Made by a program: the position numbers and the translations under genes
Source of the DNA: VRUE01 sp036403515
Lineage (GTDB): Bacteria; Actinomycetota; Thermoleophilia; Solirubrobacterales; 70-9
Assembly (NCBI GenBank): GCA_036403515.1
Contig: DASWQV010000059.1
Location: 1-64,000 of the forward strand
DNA: 64,000 bases
Reading direction: 5' to 3'
The notes under the pieces: model-generated
What the model was told of the DNA's origin: nothing
Database searches by the model: none
The model's input: only the letters and a program-made list of their open reading frames with translations
Shown: one piece after another, positions 1 to 8,189 of the stretch
How the letters are laid out: each line of letters opens with the position of its first letter
How positions within the stretch are numbered: position 1 is the first letter of the stretch

Positions 1-59
1 CGGTCTACGAGCAGGCGCCTGCTCTTCGGGCAGGTACGGGCATTACCGTGCAGCTTCAT
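1..59 (-). CDS. IS481-like transposase, N-terminal fragment at window edge
   Basis: Reading from the ATG at 59-57 on the minus strand the peptide begins MKLHGNARTCPKSRRLLV, a typical start for IS481/IS3-type transposases, where it precedes a helix-turn-helix that binds the IS ends. A textbook ribosome binding site (AAGGAGG, complement of 67-73) lies seven bases upstream. The remaining roughly 300 residues, including the DDE catalytic domain, would lie left of the window. Because only about 20 residues are visible, the assignment is by resemblance and not by catalytic motifs. Confidence 0.6.
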   Translation of the reverse strand, partial: MKLHGNARTCPKSRRLLVD

Positions 60-119
60 CCGGTGTCCTCCTTGATCTGGGTGGCTTCAGCACCCCCAGC
101 CTTCAAGGAGGCCCGGATG
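57..119 (-). promoter_or_regulatory. Hairpin covering transposase RBS and start codon
   Basis: An imperfect inverted repeat spans 63 bases. Its arms are CATCCGG (57-63) with CCGGATG (113-119), CCTCCTTGA (67-75) with TCAAGGAGG (103-111), and CTGGGTG (77-83) with CACCCCCAG (91-99). In a minus-strand transcript entering from flanking DNA, the Shine-Dalgarno and the ATG of the transposase would both be paired. Sequestration of a transposase start in read-through transcripts is known for other IS families, so the same role is inferred here. Confidence 0.55.
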
Positions 120-142
120 AACAACGTTGTTAGGAACTACAA

Positions 143-1096
143 CTAGCGCCGGGTCGAGCGTAGGAAGCTGTTGAACTGGAGGTCCCGGAAGTCGCCATGG
201 CAGTGGCGGCCGTTGAGCCGGTACCGCATCAGACACATCTGGTCGAGAACGTTGGGCCAAACATTGAGCGGCGCTCGTGCGCGCGTTTCGCCAGCCATTT
301 CGTAGGTCTCGCCGCCGGCGTCGAGCAGCCTGACCTCAACGCCCTTCGGCGCGGCGCCGTCGTTGCCGCGGATGGTCCGCATCCAGGCCGCCTCCAGCGG
401 TCGTGTCTCGCCGTCGCGCCAGACGTATCCCCAATTCAGCTTCTCCCTGTCAAGGCATTCTCCGTCGCGCGCGGAGAAATGGAAGGCGAGGTCGGGGCCG
501 AAGACGGCCCCCACCCAGGCCAGCGGCGCGGTCGAACCGTCGCCCTCGGGCCGCACCGTGGACCACCGCCGCTCGCGCGTGAAGTAGCTGTCGATCTCGA
601 TTCGCTCGCCGTCGAGTGTGAGCTCGCCGCAAGTGTGCATCGCCTGGGTAAAGCGGCCACCACCAGGCTTTCCTGCTGCGGGCATCAACGCCTCTTGGAC
701 GAGTTCGAACCTCAGCCGGCCCCCCGGCTCGGCATAGCTCAGCTCCACTAACTCCAATGCCTCGAGAACCCGAACCCGGACGCCGCTCGGATAGACGACG
801 TCATGGAGATCACCGGTCGCCATCGGCAGGAAGGCGTGGTAGTCGATGAAGTCGGCAAAGGCCGCGTTTTCAGCCTCGCCACGGATCAGGACCACACCGC
901 CGCTGACCAGCCCGAGGAACGGATGGAGCGAGTGGTGGATCGTGCAGTTGAGGTCTCTCTCGGGGACATTGAAGCCGAGAAACGAGGCCTCCGTCGCGGC
1001 AGGATCGTCGGGGGAGAGGGAGGGGTGCATTAGCTCGTCCGCGGGGTCAACAGCCACCACGCCGACGCTGGCTACCGGCAATTCTGCATTAGCCAT
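143..1096 (-). CDS. Lipocalin-like (CrtC/AttH-type) protein, possibly DUF7064 family
   Basis: A 317-residue soluble protein without signal peptide or membrane segment. It has the beta-rich, tryptophan- and aspartate-rich layout of CrtC/AttH-like double-lipocalin proteins (for example HHSLHPFLG near residue 54, WSTVRPEG near 180 and WGYVWRDGETR near 225). Members act on hydrophobic substrates such as carotenoids or steroids, or have no known role; I cannot assign a substrate. The stop codon (143-145) sits immediately beside the IS tip, so the last residues could have been altered by the insertion. The start ATG at 1096 faces the divergent gene at 1231 across 134 bases. Confidence 0.5.
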   Translation of the reverse strand: MANAELPVASVGVVAVDPADELMHPSLSPDDPAATEASFLGFNVPERDLNCTIHHSLHPFLGLVSGGVVLIRGEAENAAFADFIDYHAFLPMATGDLHDVVYPSGVRVRVLEALELVELSYAEPGGRLRFELVQEALMPAAGKPGGGRFTQAMHTCGELTLDGERIEIDSYFTRERRWSTVRPEGDGSTAPLAWVGAVFGPDLAFHFSARDGECLDREKLNWGYVWRDGETRPLEAAWMRTIRGNDGAAPKGVEVRLLDAGGETYEMAGETRARAPLNVWPNVLDQMCLMRYRLNGRHCHGDFRDLQFNSFLRSTRR

Positions 1097-1230
1097 ACAG
1101 CCAGCGTAGGACCGCCCCCGGCCCCAGGGGAAATCGGGGCCTTGAGTCCAGCGGAGGAAGTGGTGCTTGACGGGTCGACGGCGGTTGAATTTGCCAGCAG
1201 AACCGCACGAGCCTAGCCTCTCGGCGTCTC

Positions 1231-4200
1231 ATGGCCAGCCGCCAAAGTCACCCGCCTCGCTTGGGGACCGTCACTCATTTTGCTTGGGCAAGTCTGATTT
1301 CGGCTCCAACAAATAAATGCCGCCCTCGGAATTACTGTTGCTTGTTTTTGGGCGTCATCGTCCTAGCACTCCTTTTTGCAGCGTACGAATCGCAGCCGAG
1401 CAGAGCCAAAGGAATCCAGCCCGGATACTTCACGGTCAAGCCGCATGAATCGATGCCCTTGCGCGAAATCGATGAACCTCCGGCGGAATACGAACGCGTA
1501 ATTGATGCAAAAAAATATCTAGAAGCCCCTGCGGTCTCCCAGGCTGGCGCTCATCCGGATCTGACCGTAAGTCTGGTCTTCATAGTCGAAAGCAGAGAAA
1601 CAGCGCTCAATGGAGAAGATGTGCCATCCCAATATGTCGTTCAGCTTCCCCCAGGTCTGGCTGCCAATTTTGGGTCCATACCAGCCTGCAAACTAACTGC
1701 CTTTGACAGCACCGTGTACGACAACGAAACTCCTCATTGCTCGGCGGCGAGCCAACTCGGAGTCGTAAGTGTGCTGTACGGCGGTGAACTTCCTGATCGC
1801 AGTTATCCCCTATATAAGATCGATATACAGAACCTATATGGCATCCACGGCGAACATCTGGCGGCCATCGGATTCCCGTACGAACTTATTACCGAACGCG
1901 TGCCAATCATCCTTCGTGCCGACTTGAGAACTGACAGCGACTATGGGCTGACGCTGACTGGTCGAGGTCGTTTTCCAGAATTTACCCCCGCACCGTTTTT
2001 CACCTTCTGGGGAGATCCGTGGTCCCCCACCCACGACCGCGAACGCTGGAATCCTGAAACCCAGCAATGGGGCGCGTCGGTCGACGAGCCCCTCGTTCCC
2101 TTCATTACGACTTCAAGTGATTGCAATTCCGGTGTCCTGGAATCCAAAGTGCAGGTTCAGTACTGGTTTGAACCTGAACGCTGGTTTCCAGACGATCCCG
2201 AAGATTTCGCATATCGCTCATTTCTCCCCGAGGCCACAGGCTGTGAAGCTGAGGAATTCGATCCGCGCGGTGCCATTTCGCCGACCTCAAATGCGCTCGG
2301 CTCGTCCACCGGGCTGAATGTGAACCTCGAAGCGCCAAGTCACGGCGCCAACAGCCAAGAATCTCCACCTCTGAAAGACCTCGACATCACGCTGCCGACG
2401 GGAATGTCGGTGAATCCCGCCACGTTGAATGGCATGGAAGGCTGTACGCCTAGCCAAATTGGGCTTATGGACTCCGGTGCGCCGGGCTCTACCTCCATTC
2501 ATTTTGCAGTGGGCGAAGCCCATTGCCCGGATGCTTCGAAGATCGGGACTGGAACGGCTGACACTCCACTTGCCGACGAACCGGTCAAAGTTGGTCTCTA
2601 CTTTGCAACGCCCTACGAAAACCCTTTTCATTCGCTTATGGCCCTGTACGCCGTCTTTGAAAGCCTCGGGTTTACGATTAAGCTCGCCGCGAAGGTCGAA
2701 GCTGATCCAAATACTGGGCAACTGACGACCAAGATGGAAGGCCTGCCTCAGCTACCGCTTGAACGGCTCAATCTGAAGGTTTTTGATGGCCCCCGGGCGC
2801 CACTGTCCACTCCGGAGACCTGTGGCGTGGGTGCAGGTTCGGCGACGTTGGATCCCTGGTCAGCACCCGAATCTGGGCCGCCCCAGAGCATTCAGACCGG
2901 AACTACATTTATCGCGGCGGCTGGTCAAGGCACATGTTCGACTTCTGGGGCGCCGTCTCCAGCGCCGGTGCTTACTGCCGGCCTCAGGGACGTGGCGGCG
3001 GGAGGAGCCTCGCCATTCATTTTTCGAATTGAGCGTCCCCAGGGCTCTCCGAGCCTAAAAGCGATAACCCTGAAACTGCCGCGGGGCGTGGCGGCAAATT
3101 TGCAAGGTATCTCCTTCTGCGGCAATGCTTCTATCGAACAAGCCGAAAGGAGGGATGATCGCGGGGGAGGGGTCCTCGAGCAGCAGGATCCTTCGTGCCC
3201 GATGGGCTCGAAGGTGGGTTCGGCCGTGATCGGAGCTGGCACAGGCTCAAGCCCGGTCTTCTCAAAGGGAGCGGTGTATCTCGCTGGGCCATACAAAGGA
3301 GCGCCGCTCAGTCTGGCCGTGATTACGCCGGCGATGGCCGGAGGCAGCCGTGGCGAGCCGCTGGTCGACCTGGGAACTGTTGTTGTTCGGGTCGCCCTGC
3401 AAGTGGATCCACGAACGGGACAGACTACGGCGATCACTGATCCGCTGCCGCAGATCATCGACGGGATCCCCCTTCGGGTTTACGACATCCGGCTCCTTTT
3501 TGATCGGGCTGGCTTTGTTCAAAGTCCAACCAGTTGCGCCGTAATGAAAGTGGACGCCGAGATTGAAGGCCCCGAAGGCTCGAAGGCCAGCCCCGTGAAC
3601 CGTTTCCAGCTGGGCGGATGTCGTCGGCTTCGATTTCGCCCGAAGCTCAAGGTCGCGATCGACGGCAAAGGTGATCGCCGCCGAGCGCCCAGCCTCCAGG
3701 CGGTGGTGACGGCAAGGCCCGGCGACGCCAATATCTCGGGAGTACGGATCACCTTCCCTGCCTCTGTGGCGGACGACAGGATTCAGGCTCGGGATGCTTG
3801 CCCGTGGAACGCGGTCCTCAAAGGCAATTGCTCTCGGCGATCGATCTATGGCCACGCGGTTGCGTGGAGCCCTCTTCTTCCAGGACCGTTGAGTGGGCCG
3901 GCATATGCGACTGTCAAAAACGGGCAGCCGGACCTCGCCCTCACGCTGAACGGCCAGGTATCGCTCATTGCGTTGGGCAAGGTGGGTTCGAAGGGAGGCC
4001 GTCTCCGGGTGGCATTTTCAGGCCTTCCCGACCTTCCTCTGTCACGAATCAGGCTTTCGCTTCGTGGTGGGTCGCGGGGAGTCTCGATTGGCAAGTCTCA
4101 ACTGTGCGGGAGAAGCCGAACGGTCGTCGGTCGATTCTCCGCTCATAGCGGCAGCGTAAGTACGAAGCGACCGATCATTGGGACCGGGAAGTTGTGCGCC

Positions 4201-4245
4201 GGTCGCGTTCACGTCAATCATCCGAAACCTAAGCAAGCTAGGTAA
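1231..4245 (+). CDS. Large secreted or surface protein, unknown function
   Basis: About 1004 residues. A membrane or signal segment lies at residues 34-51 (CLFLGVIVLALLFAAYES); the 33-residue cytoplasmic stretch before it is long, so a later start is possible. The body holds degenerate repeats of the form LPxG..vN......C.......CPxxSKIG (around residues 388-440, 620-685 and 840-870), the style of very large exported proteins common in Solirubrobacterales. No catalytic motif is visible. The codon use is more AT-rich (runs such as GCAAAAAAATAT near 1508) than in most of the window, hinting at separate ancestry. The gene is followed, by a 1-base stop/start overlap, by the collagen-like gene. Confidence 0.6.
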   Translation: MASRQSHPPRLGTVTHFAWASLISAPTNKCRPRNYCCLFLGVIVLALLFAAYESQPSRAKGIQPGYFTVKPHESMPLREIDEPPAEYERVIDAKKYLEAPAVSQAGAHPDLTVSLVFIVESRETALNGEDVPSQYVVQLPPGLAANFGSIPACKLTAFDSTVYDNETPHCSAASQLGVVSVLYGGELPDRSYPLYKIDIQNLYGIHGEHLAAIGFPYELITERVPIILRADLRTDSDYGLTLTGRGRFPEFTPAPFFTFWGDPWSPTHDRERWNPETQQWGASVDEPLVPFITTSSDCNSGVLESKVQVQYWFEPERWFPDDPEDFAYRSFLPEATGCEAEEFDPRGAISPTSNALGSSTGLNVNLEAPSHGANSQESPPLKDLDITLPTGMSVNPATLNGMEGCTPSQIGLMDSGAPGSTSIHFAVGEAHCPDASKIGTGTADTPLADEPVKVGLYFATPYENPFHSLMALYAVFESLGFTIKLAAKVEADPNTGQLTTKMEGLPQLPLERLNLKVFDGPRAPLSTPETCGVGAGSATLDPWSAPESGPPQSIQTGTTFIAAAGQGTCSTSGAPSPAPVLTAGLRDVAAGGASPFIFRIERPQGSPSLKAITLKLPRGVAANLQGISFCGNASIEQAERRDDRGGGVLEQQDPSCPMGSKVGSAVIGAGTGSSPVFSKGAVYLAGPYKGAPLSLAVITPAMAGGSRGEPLVDLGTVVVRVALQVDPRTGQTTAITDPLPQIIDGIPLRVYDIRLLFDRAGFVQSPTSCAVMKVDAEIEGPEGSKASPVNRFQLGGCRRLRFRPKLKVAIDGKGDRRRAPSLQAVVTARPGDANISGVRITFPASVADDRIQARDACPWNAVLKGNCSRRSIYGHAVAWSPLLPGPLSGPAYATVKNGQPDLALTLNGQVSLIALGKVGSKGGRLRVAFSGLPDLPLSRIRLSLRGGSRGVSIGKSQLCGRSRTVVGRFSAHSGSVSTKRPIIGTGKLCAGRVHVNHPKPKQAR

Positions 4246-4256
4246 TGGGAGGAGCA

Positions 4257-4883
4257 ATGGGTTCTAGATTCAACAGGTGGTTTGGTCCGTCTGGCGTGAT
4301 CGCCTTGGTCGCTCTTGTCTTCGCGATGACTGGCGGCGCCGTGGGGGCGAATCAGTACTTCAAGAGTCCCGACTCTCACCATCGAGCCAAGCCGAAGCGG
4401 GGTCCGCGGGGGCCACAGGGTCTACCGGGGAAGCAGGGTCCACAGGGGCCCAGCGGACAAAGCATCCGTGGGCCGGCTGGGCCGGAAGGTCCTCAAGGAG
4501 CAGAAGGCAGCCCGTGGGTCGCGGGCGGCGCGCTGCCGTCGGGGAAGACGGAGTCGGGGACTTGGATTGCCGCCACTGTCGGGAAAGAAATCGAACCAGG
4601 AAAAGCTGAAGGCGCCGCGGCTATCTCCTTCGGAATTCGACTTCTAATACCGCCTGAAGTATTCATGGTGGCCGAAGGTAAAGAAGGAAAAGAACATGCC
4701 GCTGAATGCCCCGGGAGCCTTGCATTGCCGCGTGCCGCCAAAGGCGATCTCTGTCTCTATGTGGCAGAAAACCAAGGCCTTGAACTAGACGAAAGCTTTC
4801 CTTTCGTCAGTGGAGCGCTCATAAAACTAAAAGGACCTCCCGGGGGCGCAGCTGCTGGCACCTGGGCTGTGACTGCTCCCTAG
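4257..4883 (+). CDS. Collagen-like repeat exported protein
   Basis: About 208 residues from the ATG at 4257, chosen because GGGAGGAG (4247-4254) is well placed before it; an ATG at 4245 in the same frame overlaps the previous stop. An N-terminal export segment (GVIALVALVFAMTGGAVGA) resembles the LALFVALGG(S/T)xAA signals of this bacterial group. Residues about 45-80 are Gly-X-Y triplets (GPRGPQGLPGKQGPQGPSG), as in bacterial collagen-like stalks. The C-terminal 120 residues form a globular domain with two cysteines (AAECPG, GDLCLY) and no recognised motif. Probably a surface stalk protein co-expressed with its neighbours. Confidence 0.65.
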   Translation: MGSRFNRWFGPSGVIALVALVFAMTGGAVGANQYFKSPDSHHRAKPKRGPRGPQGLPGKQGPQGPSGQSIRGPAGPEGPQGAEGSPWVAGGALPSGKTESGTWIAATVGKEIEPGKAEGAAAISFGIRLLIPPEVFMVAEGKEGKEHAAECPGSLALPRAAKGDLCLYVAENQGLELDESFPFVSGALIKLKGPPGGAAAGTWAVTAP

Positions 4884-4915
4884 AAGAATCAGCAAGAAAG
4901 ACGGCAGTAAAGACT

Positions 4916-5710
4916 ATGCGTGGTCATCAAAAAGCACTATTTTGCCTAGGCGGAGTCGCGCTGCTGTTGGGGGGTTGTGGGTCGTCAGGCTCAGTAGCAG
5001 GCGACCAGTCGATTGCTAGGCCGAGTACCCCCCAGACGGAGGAATGCACCCTCCGGCTTCAGCCCCGGAACGCGGGAAGGAACGATCGACCGGCCGCAAC
5101 CGATGAAGCCCCGCCCAATGCTGGAGCCTATCTCTACGACGTCAAAGGTACGCAAGTCATCCCGGGGCAAGGACTACGCGTCAAAAACCTCCCGCATCGC
5201 AGTGAGCTAGTCATAACGCCTGCACGTAAAGTAAAAAGTGGTAGCTGTTTTAGGGTGCAAACGCGCGTTTCGCCCGACCTGGCCATAACTAGGACCTACG
5301 TGATTCACGGGGAAGACATCTACCTCGTTAGTTTGGTAACAGAGGCTTTTGGCGAATCACAGGAGATAAGACCTAGGCCACCGGTCCTCTCTGCAACTAA
5401 CTCGGGTTCAAAATGGTCGGGCCAGTTTAGGGGACCGACCTATGGCGCATATACGTTCTCAGGTCTCGGTAAGCGCACTTTTAGGGTTGGTCAAGCCAGG
5501 ATCCGTGCTGTGGGAATTTCCTCGTCTGTTCGCTATCGCGGCGCGTTTACAGGAAGCCAGGTCGCAACCGCATGGATAGCCCTACGAAAGAAGCTCATCG
5601 TTGCGGAACGGCTACGATCGCGGCAGGAGTTTGGCGCGACGACGCTGAAGGTGAGATCGTCTAGTCATCTCGTTTCTCTAGACGGCGAGCCGTGGGCGAG
5701 CCATGAATAG
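4916..5710 (+). CDS. Putative lipoprotein, unknown function
   Basis: 264 residues beginning with a lipoprotein signal: basic MRGHQK, hydrophobic LFCLGGVALLL, then the lipobox LLGGC with Cys at residue 21. The mature part is soluble, beta-rich and has paired cysteines (EECTLRL, SGSCFRV) but no family that I recognise. It starts 32 bases after the collagen-like gene and overlaps the next gene by 8 bases, so the group 1231-6440 probably forms one transcription unit of cell-surface components. Confidence 0.55.
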   Translation: MRGHQKALFCLGGVALLLGGCGSSGSVAGDQSIARPSTPQTEECTLRLQPRNAGRNDRPAATDEAPPNAGAYLYDVKGTQVIPGQGLRVKNLPHRSELVITPARKVKSGSCFRVQTRVSPDLAITRTYVIHGEDIYLVSLVTEAFGESQEIRPRPPVLSATNSGSKWSGQFRGPTYGAYTFSGLGKRTFRVGQARIRAVGISSSVRYRGAFTGSQVATAWIALRKKLIVAERLRSRQEFGATTLKVRSSSHLVSLDGEPWASHE

Positions 5711-6440
5711 TGGCAAGCCTCCCTCCAAGGCTTCCGCAAGAGAAATCAAAGACGTTCTAAACCTGCTCTTGGGAGCGCTGATTGTGCTGCTGCTTGTGCT
5801 GGCCAACGTCCAACTGGCCAGCGGTGGCGGAAATGGCGGCTCAAGTGGAGGAGGAGAAGAGTCAGGAGCGCTGGCGGTTGCACCGCCGCCAGTGCAGGAA
5901 ACCAGCAACCACGTCCTAGCCGAAGAACTTAGGCAATTGTCGAGGAAATTGTCGTCGCCCCTCAACCTGCTCCGTGAAAAACTCGGCCCCCTGTCCGGTC
6001 TATCAGCAGGTCAGCTAGCTGCAGCGAGCTCCGTGAAAGACCTTGCGAAATCCTTCGACAAGGTCGGCGGAGTCCAGAAGGAACTGTCGCAGTTGGGCGC
6101 TGGACTAGGGGAAGTCGTTGGAAGCACCGAAGCGATGGCAGGAAATCTCGGAGATAGCACGGAAACCCTGTCAGGAGTGGGACGGGATATCGGCGGGACC
6201 CGGGAGGCGACCAAAGGAATGGCGCGGGTGATGCGCCGGGTAGAAGCGACCATTGCTTCTAGTGGTAAAGAAACGAGTGAATCCATGGCCCGGGTCGGAG
6301 TCGGGATCGAAGGCATGAGTGAAGCGCTCGCGAGCCAAAGGAAAGAATTGGGTGCCTCGCTTACGGAACTCAATTCCAACATGACGAAATTTCTGAAAAT
6401 GATGTGCGTGCTACTGACCAGCGAACCGGAATGCAGCTAA
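5703..6440 (+). CDS. Single-span membrane protein with long coiled-coil-like domain
   Basis: 245 residues. One transmembrane helix at about residues 18-38 (LNLLLGALIVLLLVLANVQLA) is followed by a Gly/Ser linker and then about 170 residues of heptad-like helix rich in Ser, Gly and Glu (repeats such as SVKDLAKSFDKVGGVQKEL). The pattern resembles the extended helical domains of MCE-like or chemoreceptor-like proteins, but no signature of either family is present. It overlaps the lipoprotein gene by 8 bases. Function unknown. Confidence 0.5.
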   Translation: MNSGKPPSKASAREIKDVLNLLLGALIVLLLVLANVQLASGGGNGGSSGGGEESGALAVAPPPVQETSNHVLAEELRQLSRKLSSPLNLLREKLGPLSGLSAGQLAAASSVKDLAKSFDKVGGVQKELSQLGAGLGEVVGSTEAMAGNLGDSTETLSGVGRDIGGTREATKGMARVMRRVEATIASSGKETSESMARVGVGIEGMSEALASQRKELGASLTELNSNMTKFLKMMCVLLTSEPECS

Positions 6441-6443
6441 ACA

Positions 6444-6689
6444 ATGGCGGCTACGGCACTTGGCCCGGGCGTACTCTCAGGCCGGGTGATCGTCTCCCAA
6501 GGCGACTCCGCCGAGGATATGACCGCTCGGAGGCTCGGGCCAGGGGCAGAGTCGTGGCGCAACCGGTCGCTGATCTACGTCCACACGCTCGAAGGCGTCG
6601 AAGACGCCGAGATCATCGAGGTCTCGACGCCGCAGATCGAGGACGTCGTTCGCTTGGAGGATCTGTATGGGCGAGGCGCCAGGCAGTAG
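6444..6689 (+). CDS. Small hypothetical protein (81 aa)
   Basis: The ATG at 6444 lies three bases after the previous stop. The product is acidic and soluble (GVEDAEIIEVSTPQIEDVV in the C-terminal half) with no recognised domain. No convincing ribosome binding site is visible, so expression would depend on coupling to the preceding gene. It could be the tail gene of the 1231-6440 group or a chance frame. Confidence 0.35.
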   Translation: MAATALGPGVLSGRVIVSQGDSAEDMTARRLGPGAESWRNRSLIYVHTLEGVEDAEIIEVSTPQIEDVVRLEDLYGRGARQ

Positions 6690-6820
6690 CCGCGGGTCCG
6701 CTGGATTGACATAAACTAAAAGTGGGTAATGGCTTTCGAGCAACCGGAGCCGAACGCCTGAAACGGCTCTGCGGCAGTCCTCGGAGGCCCGATGAGCGAG
6801 ACAACGGCGACGAGAGGGGG

Positions 6821-6851
6821 GTCCACTTTCCCGACTCGCTGCTCTGTAGTA
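6821..6851 (+). promoter_or_regulatory. 31-nt promoter-like motif, copy 1
   Basis: Same length and layout as two other sites in the window (12087-12117 and 12578-12608): CCACTT at positions 3-8, TCG at 16-18 and GCTCyGTAGTA at 21-31, so that CCACTT and GTAGTA are 17 bases apart. It lies just before the ATG at 6855 of the sigma-like gene. The spacing suggests -35 and -10 elements of a dedicated sigma factor, though a repressor operator is possible. Confidence 0.5.
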
Positions 6852-6854
6852 GTG

Positions 6855-8189
6855 ATGGACCCTTCTCGCTCAACGGCAACTGTCCCCGGTGGCCCCGAGG
6901 CGCTTTTCCGCAGCTTCGTGCGGGGAGAGCGAGGCGGCAAGCTCCGCTCCCAGCTCGAATCCCTGCATCCGGAAGCCTCGGCGGAGGAGATCGAGGATGC
7001 GATCCAGACTGCCTGCGACCGCTTCGTCGACAAGGCGGAAGGCATCTTCGCCCCAGGTCAGGTCTACGCCTGGATTCGCACTACGGCCCATCGCGTTCTC
7101 AGCCGCGAGGAGGACCATCGCCTGTGGGAGCTTCCGGTCGACCCGACCGATGTGAGCCTGCAGGAGCTTGCCGCCGAAGAGCCCGGCCCCGAGGAAGAGA
7201 CGATCGAACACGAGGACGAGGCGGAGCTGGTGACGCTGGTCCGCGAGGTCGCCGACTCGCTGCCCGAGCGAAAGCGCAAGATCCTCGCCCTCCACAGCGC
7301 CGGCTACAAGCGCCCCGAGATCGCTTCGCGCCTGGGGCTCAGCGAGCGCGCGATCAAGCGCGACTTGCTGGAGATCATGGATGAAGCGCGTGCCGCGATC
7401 GCCAGGAAGGTCGGCGGTGGCTGCCTTTGGGGCGAACCGATGGTGCTTCGCTTCGCCTATGGCCTCGCGAGCGCCGGGGAGGTAGAGCAGGCGCGCCGCC
7501 ATATGAATGGATGCCGGCGCTGCGAGGTGCTGTGGGAGCGACTGGATGCATGGCGGGAGAAGGCCGCGGCGCTGCTTCCGGTCCCGGCCGTCGAACAGGC
7601 GAGTCCGGGCTTCATCGAGCGCCTGGCTCACCGAGCGGCAGACGGGGTCGTCTCCGCCAAGCAGCAGGTTTTCGGCACCGCCGCCCAGGCCAAGCAGCAA
7701 GTGGCCACGAGCTACTACCGCGCGGTCGACCCGACGCCTCTTTCCGGCGCCCGCCCCGGTACAGTCGCGGCGCTCTTGGTCAGCTGCGTGACGATCGGGG
7801 GAGGCGCCGCCACCTACTGTGCCCAGCACAACGTCAACCCGCTGGGAGCCGCGAGTGGCCTGATCACAGGGGAAGAAGAAGAGTCCAAGCCCTCGGCGAG
7901 CGGGCCGCCGGTTGAAACCCCGGAATCGACCGCGGTCGTTCCTCCGGCACCGGAACCCGCAACCGAAGAACCTGTGGCCAGCGAACCGGCGTCCCCGGTC
8001 GAAGCCGAACCGCAGCCGGCCCACGAACCAGCCCCGCCGCCACCCGAACAGAGCTTTGAACCGGCCTCGCCCGACTACCCGGCCACCGAAGCCGAAGCCG
8101 AATACCAGGCTTCCGAATCGACGCCAAGCGAAAGCGCGCGCCCAGCGCCTGTCTCCGGCGGGGGAGCCCCGCAGTTCGGAGGGCCGTGA
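6855..8189 (+). CDS. Sigma-70-like regulator with zinc finger, membrane anchor and Pro/Glu tail
   Basis: About 444 residues from ATG 6855; an in-frame ATG at 6792 has a good GGAGG (6783-6787), but starting there would place the shared 31-nt motif inside the gene. Sigma region 2-like sequence (VYAWIRTTAHRVLSREEDHR, near residue 70) and region 4 helix-turn-helix (LPERKRKILALHSAGYKRPE, near 135) are followed by a zinc-finger motif H-x3-C-x2-C (RRHMNGCRRCE, near 215), as in anti-sigma factors. A single transmembrane helix (GTVAALLVSCVTIGGGAATY) precedes a Pro/Glu-rich presumed external tail. Sigma and anti-sigma features in one membrane-tethered chain suggest self-restrained transcription control. 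Its stop overlaps the next start (TGATG). Confidence 0.7.
   Translation: MDPSRSTATVPGGPEALFRSFVRGERGGKLRSQLESLHPEASAEEIEDAIQTACDRFVDKAEGIFAPGQVYAWIRTTAHRVLSREEDHRLWELPVDPTDVSLQELAAEEPGPEEETIEHEDEAELVTLVREVADSLPERKRKILALHSAGYKRPEIASRLGLSERAIKRDLLEIMDEARAAIARKVGGGCLWGEPMVLRFAYGLASAGEVEQARRHMNGCRRCEVLWERLDAWREKAAALLPVPAVEQASPGFIERLAHRAADGVVSAKQQVFGTAAQAKQQVATSYYRAVDPTPLSGARPGTVAALLVSCVTIGGGAATYCAQHNVNPLGAASGLITGEEEESKPSASGPPVETPESTAVVPPAPEPATEEPVASEPASPVEAEPQPAHEPAPPPPEQSFEPASPDYPATEAEAEYQASESTPSESARPAPVSGGGAPQFGGP

Larger units (their letters stand above)
1..141 (-). mobile_element. End of an IS481-like insertion sequence (partial)
   Basis: The minus strand carries the start of a transposase reading frame at 59, and its upstream leader runs to about 141, where the sequence TGTAGTTCCTAACAACG (minus strand, from 141 inward) resembles IS481-family termini that begin with TGT. 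The tip lies two bases outside the stop codon of the neighbouring gene (143-145), so the element inserted just behind that gene or trimmed its end. Only this tip is in the window; the other terminus and any target duplication lie to the left. Family assignment rests on the transposase N-terminus and the style of the tip. Confidence 0.6.

Noticed and set aside
117..146. Perfect AAGGAGG and ATG followed by a nine-codon frame (MNNVVRNYN), looking like a small peptide gene
   Set aside because: It is formed by the outer arm of the IS hairpin and the IS tip; the codons are the terminal repeat itself.
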